A stretch of DNA of 64,000 bases from positions 1,116,001 to 1,180,000 of the forward strand of contig JAUFSD010000001.1 of the NCBI GenBank assembly GCA_033030425.1, given 5' to 3'. Each line of letters starts with the position of its first letter. The stretch's first letter is position 1. A model generated the notes under the pieces. That model was not told the DNA's origin. It did not search any database and saw only the letters and a program-made list of their open reading frames with translations. Shown here one piece after another: positions 58,281-64,000 of the stretch. Made by a program: the position numbers and the translations under genes. This DNA is from Verpa conica. Its lineage: Eukaryota; Ascomycota; Pezizomycetes; Pezizales; Morchellaceae.

Positions 58281-60110
58281 GGGTGACAAGCAGGTGCTGA
58301 GGACAAGCGAATTAGGGATATTTTGTACATATTAGATAGCATATAATAAAATAATTGAGAACCATACTAGTACTTCTGTAATGTGACCGTGACAAGAGTG
58401 TGACAGTAACAAGCAGCACCAGAGAATGTCAGGAAGCCTACCAGAAAGCGTCAGAGGCATCAGGAGCCTTTGGTATTGCGTCAGGAGCCTCTGACGCCTT
58501 CAGCGGAGCGCCAGAAGCCCCTGACGCCTCACAGTAGCGTCATATTCGGCCAATTGCCGAATGTGGCATCACTAGCGTCCCGTGCTACAGTTGCTCCTGA
58601 CGCAATCTTGCAGGTTTGCTGATGAAATAGAATACATTGACCCAATAATTTCGATTGCAAAAGCCGTGACAAAGGAGACATGAAGGAGAGTATCGAGACC
58701 CCCTTAGGCAGTCCCTAAACAGCCCAGAAACGTCCCAGGACCTATATATGCCTAGTTCCTGGGACAACCGTGGGACACCCACCTAGGTCCCCCGGAATAC
58801 CAAGCAGGATCTCGGGATTGGGTAGTGTCTCGACTGTCCCACCAGTCCCAGGGACCCCCCAAGAGCTCCAGAGACAAAATCTAACTTTTGCTGATGTTTC
58901 ACCTACTCAAGCCTGATTTGGATGCCGGCTAGCCTTACGTAGTTGCACTCCCACATCAGCAAACCTGCAATTGTACTCTGACGCAATTGGTGTAGCAACT
59001 GTTGCATCACAGGAAGTCACCTGCGTCACAAGCATTCCCAGCACCCTAAGCGTTACCATACCACTGCCAGTACCAGGAACACTCCACAAGAGGCTCTGAG
59101 AACTGTACTACTTAAAATTATATTTCTTGTGAGAGAACCATTGTTCCCTCCTACCCGCAGATTACTAGCTTTTATTAACTACTGTTCTCTTCAGAAAAAC
59201 AAGCGAGGTTTTGGAGGTGCGTTCCGCCAACCCTAACCCTGCTTGGATACCTCTAACCCCTACCCCTATTCCTTCAGAGACTTTGCTAAAATTCTCTAAG
59301 TCCCTGAACACACCACGCCATACCCACCTCATCGTACCACACCACGTCTACCCCCTACCCCTTACTCCTCTCCCCTACCCCTCTCCCCTACCCCTCTCTC
59401 CTATTTTTCTATTGCTATTTGAACAGTAAAACCTAACTTATATGCAGGCTGTCTTGTTTCCTTTCACCCATGTCATGACACGTCGTACCAGTAGCAAGAC
59501 CCTCGAGACCCCGCCAGGCGACAGCAGCAGCAGAACCCCCTAGGTGACAGCAGTAAGATCTCCTAAGCAACAGTAGCAGGACTCTCAAGACCCCCCCCCC
59601 AAGCAACAGCAGCAAGACCCCCTAAGTGACAGCAGTAAAATCTTCTAAGCAACAGTAGCAGGACTTTCAAGACCTCCCCCCAGGCGACAGTGTGACGATT
59701 TAACCATTGTCATGACTAGTCTCAAGTACCTCTCCATATAGAGACACCTAAGGATCTCCCTTGAGGAATAGGACTAGCTATCCTATTCCGGTCAATAGAT
59801 ACTAAGGAAAGCCATTACTATGATAGCCCGATCCCTAAGCGAGCTGGCAAGCTCCTAGGACGGAGCGAAGCTCACCGTTGTCGGTATGCGACAGAGACCA
59901 GAGTAATACGTCTGTAGCTTAGAGCTACGGGAGATACTAGTGCAATGAGACTGAAGCAGTTGCCTCCATGAACAGAGTTAAGCTCCTGTTCCTCTAGGAG
60001 GAATAACAACGGCTTCGCTGATGACCGACCTTATGAGAGGTCGAGAGCGGTGAGACGAGAGCAAAGCTATGCTTAGTAGTTAGGGCCGCCAGCAAAATTA
60101 ATAATTAACC

Positions 60111-60202
60111 TGGCGGCGTCACGAATCGAACCATACGGGGCTATGCCTTGTGCTTCGCCCTAAAGTCCTTATGGATCAAGATTACCTCTCCGCCACGTCC
60201 CC
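60111..60202 (-). ncRNA. tRNA-like sequence inside LTR-like repeat copy D
   Basis: On the minus strand an A box TGGCGGAGAGG and a B box GGTTCGATTCG (10 of 11 consensus bases) stand about 63 nt apart. The block ends GACGCCGCCA. It adjoins a CTGGCGGC/GCCGCCAG hairpin. This is the best preserved of the four. Confidence 0.5.
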
Positions 60203-60264
60203 AGGTTGGACTAGGAACGTGGGAAAGGAATCTAAGCAACGGCAGGAATCACCAGTGGGTTACC

Positions 60265-60624
60265 TGTCAAGAACACCCATTTCCTAGTCTGCCTTGTCTA
60301 TCTCCTTGTTTCATGTATCGTTTCATATCTCGTAGGATTCCTGTTATCATTGGTCATGTAAGAAGTACGCCTCGCAGGACGAGACGTCTACCGTTTCATG
60401 TAGAAGGAGGTCGCTCCTTCAGTTTCATATTGTCTCATTGTTGATCTCAGCGTCCCTCCAGAAAGGGTATAAAAGGGACGCATCTCTGTCAGTTAGTTAG
60501 TCCTTCACGCAACAACTTGCATTCAATACCTTACCTACCTTGTCTCTGAGTTCCTAGTCTCTCGATACTAGTCTTGCCTTGTGATTATCGCCTGCTGTTC
60601 CCCAATAGGTGATCGGTTTTTACA
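60265..60624 (+). repeat. Solo LTR, family 2, nested in copy D
   Basis: 360 bp from TGTCAAGAACACCC to CGGTTTTTACA, with perfect duplications TTACC at 60260-60264 and 60625-60629. A TATA box (TATAAAA, 60468-60474) is followed by a CTTGCATTCAATACCTTACC stretch. The other copies of family 1 run straight through this site, so the insertion is recent relative to copy D. Confidence 0.93.
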
Positions 60625-61319
60625 TTACCCTACCTAGGGGACTCTGTGTTTTCTAACACCCGCGAGGCACCCCACTGTGCCACCCGCCGTTTGCAGAGGG
60701 GGCCCCCCTAAGTTGCTGATTCCCTAACAAAAAGACAAGTTTTGGACCCCAAAAATAACCCCAAAACCGTCAGGAAAATTTGTCCAACCAAACTAAACTC
60801 GGAGGGTATATGGGGGACAGTGCTGCAAATCCATAGGTGCAATCGGATTTGAAATCGGACTATTATAGCAAAAGTTACAGAGCTTTTAGTAACCAACGCT
60901 TTTTAGTCGCTAGTCTATCGACCCCGCTAGTTCTTAGGGGCGCTCTAGACTCAGTTGATTTCCAAGCACGGAGGAATTGTTCCCCGCTCCTTGGCAGCCT
61001 GCTCGCAATCAAAATTCATAGCTTAAACCTGTCCTTCCCCCAGGACAATCATTCTTGCTAGTTAACGAACAACCGTTGTTCAGAGACCCTCATACTCTTT
61101 GCTAAAGACGTTTGTCTTCCCCTGGGAAGCAGAGCCTTTTAAAGTCTTTAGTTTGCAACCCTTAAAAATTTTTATACCTGTTTAGCCTAGGGACTGTCGA
61201 CCTTCCGTGTTGACGAGCGGTTCTAAGCCTCGCTGCTGAAGCTTCTCGTCAGAAAGAGAGGTTGTTGGTTTTTTTTTGGTACGGCAGTACTCCCCTGGGA
61301 GTGCCCCCGTTACAGACAG

Positions 61320-61735
61320 CAGCAAGACCCCCTAAGTGACAGCAGCAAGACCTTCTAAGCGACAGTAGTAGGGTTCTCGAGACTCTCCAGGCAACAGTAG
61401 TAGGGTTCTCGAGACTCTCCAGGCAACAGCAGCAGGACCTCCTAAGCAGCAGCAGGAAGACCCTCTAAGCAACAGTAGTAGGGTTCTCGAGACTCTCCAG
61501 GCAACAGCAGCAGGACCTCCTAAACAGCAGCAGAAAGACCCCTAAGCGACAGTAGCAGGGTCTTCGAGACTCTTCAGGCGACAGCAGCTGCAAGACACTC
61601 TAAGCAGCTGCAGCAGGACCCCCTAAGTGACAGCAGCAAAACCTCCTAATCAGTAGCAGTAAGACCCTCGAGACTCCCCCCAGGTAACAGCAGGAGGACC
61701 TTCTAAGCAGTAGCAGCAGGATCCTCGAGACCGTT
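61320..61735. repeat. CAG-rich minisatellite, right part of the X-type transposon 5
   Basis: This continues the tract that begins at about 59480 and is split by copy D. Units resemble those at 57520-58280 but are more diverged. Confidence 0.8.
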
Positions 61736-62050
61736 AGGGTGACAAGCAGGTGCTGAGAACAAGTGAATTAGGGATATTTTGTACATATTAGATAGCATAT
61801 AATAAAATAATTGAGAACCATACTAGTACTTCTGTGATGTGACCGTGACAAGACCGTGACAGTACCAAGCAGCACCAGAAAACATCAGGAAGCCTATCAG
61901 AAAGCGTCAGAGGCATCAGAAGCCTTTGGTGTTGCGTCAGGAGCCTCTGACACCTTTAGCGGAGCGTCATATTTGGCCAATTGCCGAATGTGGCATCCCT
62001 AGCGTCCCGTGCTACAGTTGCTCCTGACGCAATCTTGCAGGTTGCTGATG

Positions 62051-62322
62051 CATCTGATGCTTTCTGTCACCATCTCGCCTCTGCTGGGTTCTCTGATTTT
62101 AGTCCAGCTAATAGCATATTGGCTGTCTGTCCTAACGGTAACGGTGGTTCTGTTGGATTTAATTACTGCTTGTGTACCCAGAATTACCGCTCTCTTAATG
62201 CCAACCATCTCCGTGACTCCTATCTCCATACAATTTCCTAGGCCATACTTCTTGCTCCTCACTACTCTTCTTTCAATCATGCGCAAACATGTTTGAGTAC
62301 AAATCAAATATAGCTTACTCAT
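62051..62322 (-). other. Possible RNase H-like fragment of a retroelement
   Basis: The minus-strand frame contains IKRAV followed, about 20 residues on, by VTVRTDSQYAISW, which resembles the ELxAIxxA...TDSQYAI part of retroelement RNase H. It is cut at 62050 by the end of the X-type element. The plus-strand frame over the same bases (62051-62241) is an alternative reading without recognisable motifs. Weak. Confidence 0.25.
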
Positions 62323-64000
62323 ATTATATATATTGGGATATCTAGACCTATCCTGCGCTCTAATGCTGTACTGCTATGTACTGTATCATAAATAAATGTA
62401 ATTATTAGCCTTTGAACTCTCACCACACTGTATAATTTATTATAAAGACCAATTTCAAAGAACTTTTAATCAAATTAATCCAAAACAGTACAGAAATTCT
62501 TAGCCCGGGCCGTGCGTAACCAAAAAAAAGAAACACAAAAGAAACACACACCCAGAACAAAAAGAAACACATATACGTCTACTGTGGCTCGAGCCTTCAT
62601 TGGTCTCTTGCGACACTTAATACTGCTGGAGAAATTTATGGACTCTGTTACACTTCATGATTATATTATACTAGTGGAGGTCTAGTGTAAACTTTAATAT
62701 AGTCTAATTAATACTCACATCATAGATATTTATGATCAATTCATTCATTTATTCACTCGCATTATAGAAGCCGATTAATTGAGTGATGAATCATGAACAA
62801 GTAACCGGTTTCGAAACCAGTTAAGACTATAGCCCCCCATGATATGCTATCGCTCCTAGGGTGTTATAAGTCTTAATAGAAGATCAGAGAGTAAGTCTGC
62901 GTCCAACTATTAGAGCCTATAGACAGTAAGAAGAGTCATCTCAATATCCCGAAAGTCGATCCTGTTAAGACTTACTCCAGTAGAGAATCTACCTCGAATG
63001 AAAGTAGGAAAGCTAAGGTATAACTTCCGAGTCATAAGGCCCAAGCAAATCCGCAAGTCGTGTATATGTGAGACACGGGTCGCGGGATGTTGGTGATCGA
63101 CCCAGTACCGGAGAATAGACTTCCGTCCGTACTCGTAGTCTTCAAGCGTTTCCGGAGTACGGTAACAGGGAGCGCCGTGTCTTACACACTATCACATTCT
63201 GCTTCCATACCTGAGAGAGTGTTTTACCTTGAATAAATAAATAAATCTAAGGCCAGTTGTCCGTCCTGCTGAGGAATAAATGTTAGAATTAGCCAACGGC
63301 GTATATTTACAGAAGTGGTCTCGTAGCAGAGACATGGTGCTCCGGTTACCGTATACTGGAAACGCTTAGGGACTATGAGTACTTATCCTCCAGGGAAAGA
63401 ACCAGAAAATAAGGGGATACGCGTAGGCACAGCCGAGGGGGTATGGTAAGTGGCTGTGGTATATAGAAGTTTTAGCATCATGTACACAATTATATACCAC
63501 TAGAATCTTCCTGAGCGGGCTTAATATCATGAATAATAGTTAGTTACTTACCTTGCTTGTAGATTTCAGACGAATCTATAGTTCCGAGGCCCTCCGTGCG
63601 CACCCCCCCCCCCCCCCCGTTTTCTAGTTTCCCTAGAGGACAGGTATAACTCCGGATCCCCTCTAAATAAAACCCTTACAAACATTTTCCACAACCAACC
63701 GCGATGAAATAGCTTGAGATTAAGCACGGGCTAGTTCAGATTGACCAATCACTTGTAGCTACATGGCATCTTAGCGATCAACTGGTCTTTTTTTTCTATC
63801 AAGTCTTTTTTATTTCTGGGTACAAAATGTGGCATGTAGTTATAAACTATGCCCTGAGAGATCGACTGGTCTGCATACTGTATAAAATATGGGGCACGGG
63901 CCTAGTCTATTCTCGGCACGTTTTTCAAATATGCAGGTTCCTACGTTGTGGCCAAAGACCGTTTTATGTGTACTAATGACCGAGCATATTATTGTCTCAG
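62323..64000. other. Gene-free end of window
   Basis: No gene was recognised. A C16 run lies at 63603-63618. A stretch at about 63790-63890 (TTCTGGGTACAAAATGTGG) resembles 40830-40930. Confidence 0.45.

Larger units (their letters stand above)
56952..58624. mobile_element. CATCAG-family X-type transposon 4 (AA duplication)
   Basis: The left end is CATCAGCAAACCTGCAATTG. The right end, read inverted, is CATCAGCAAACCTGCAAGAT, so 17 terminal bases match, and GCGTCAGG- and CAACTGT-type motifs recur further in. AA flanks both sides. The sequence at 16660-16690 (CTTTTTGTATATAGAATATA) is an unoccupied version of this insertion site. The interior has an A+T-rich promoter-like part, telomere-like CCCTAA repeats (57231-57285) and a long CAG-rich minisatellite. 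No transposase is encoded. Confidence 0.85.
56188..58896. mobile_element. CATCAG-family transposon 3 (TT duplication), hosting an X-type element
   Basis: The left end is CATCAGCAAAAGTTTTAAGG at 56188 and the right end is AACTTTTGCTGATG at 58896. TT is found at 56186-56187 and 58897-58898. Removing the nested element at 56952-58624 leaves about 1.03 kb that parallels transposon 1 (14327-17564) module by module. It includes the CCGTCATGGTAC sites and a 19-bp minisatellite. There is no transposase frame. Confidence 0.8.
59691..61314. repeat. LTR-like repeat family 1, copy D, with perfect 5-bp duplication
   Basis: The copy starts TGTGACGATTTAACC and ends GTGCCCCCGTTACA. It is flanked by GACAG at 59686-59690 and 61315-61319, the best evidence that this family inserts as an LTR-type element. 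It is about 1.26 kb without the second LTR at 60265-60624. The insertion site is a CAG-rich unit of the X-type element. Confidence 0.88.
58954..62050. mobile_element. CATCAG-family X-type transposon 5 (CA duplication), hosting an LTR-like repeat
   Basis: The left end is CATCAGCAAACCTGCAATTG at 58954 and the right end is CTTGCAGGTTGCTGATG at 62050. CA is at 58952-58953 and 62051-62052. Without LTR-like copy D and its duplication the element is about 1.47 kb and collinear with transposon 4, including CCCTAA motifs at 59228-59270 and the CAG-rich minisatellite. Confidence 0.85.

Overview
The window looks like nuclear DNA of a filamentous ascomycete fungus. The genes are compact and split by many short introns (about 40-140 nt, GT...AG, often with a CTAAC/CTGAC-like branch site). 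The gene set is typical of fungi: SPX/VTC5, Get1, a fungal SMN, a DUF7598-like membrane protein and a serine/alanine-rich secreted cupredoxin. Intron density and heavy LTR/DNA-transposon nesting would suit a Pezizomycete such as a truffle, but that placement is a guess.

Layout. 1-12.3 kb is a gene cluster: 3' part of OCT1 (+), an R3H-SUZ RNA-binding protein (-), a TA-flanked MITE, a ZCCHC10-like zinc-knuckle RS protein (+), a Cwf18/CCDC12 splicing factor (-), a PPR protein (+) and a small unknown gene (-). 12.5-19.5 kb is a nest of repeats: a decayed pogo-type transposase, two members of a transposon family ending in CATCAGCAAA, and long terminal repeats inserted into them. 20-27.3 kb holds an unknown gene (+), PCT1 (-) and VTC5 (-). 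27.4-42.3 kb is mostly gene-free and A+T-rich, with relic repeats; its only clear gene is ribosomal protein uS12/RPS23 (33.7-34.5 kb). 36-40.6 kb is a second repeat nest. 42.3-54.8 kb is gene-rich: GET1, glutathione reductase, a SERF-like gene, a DUF7598-like gene, SMN, a secreted cupredoxin and a PTAR1-like prenyltransferase-alpha protein. 55-62 kb is a third repeat nest beginning with a Tc1-type transposase remnant. 62-64 kb shows no clear gene.

The genes are housekeeping and mostly functionally independent. Several concern RNA (SMN, Cwf18, R3H-SUZ, zinc knuckle), membranes and vacuole (Get1, Pct1, Vtc5), or mitochondria and redox (Oct1, PPR, Glr1).

The most unusual content is the repeat system. 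Elements with imperfect terminal inverted repeats starting YATCAGCAAA are flanked by identical 2-bp duplications in five separate insertions (TT, AT, TT, AA, CA). They carry GC-rich subterminal repeats, minisatellites and, in one subfamily, telomere-like CCCTAA motifs. They are nested in each other and in turn hit by LTRs. A 1.25-kb LTR-like repeat, present four times, carries an antisense tRNA-like sequence with A- and B-box promoter motifs. No autonomous transposase for the CATCAG family is visible here.

Splice sites were read by eye from reading frame and consensus. No alignment or search was run.
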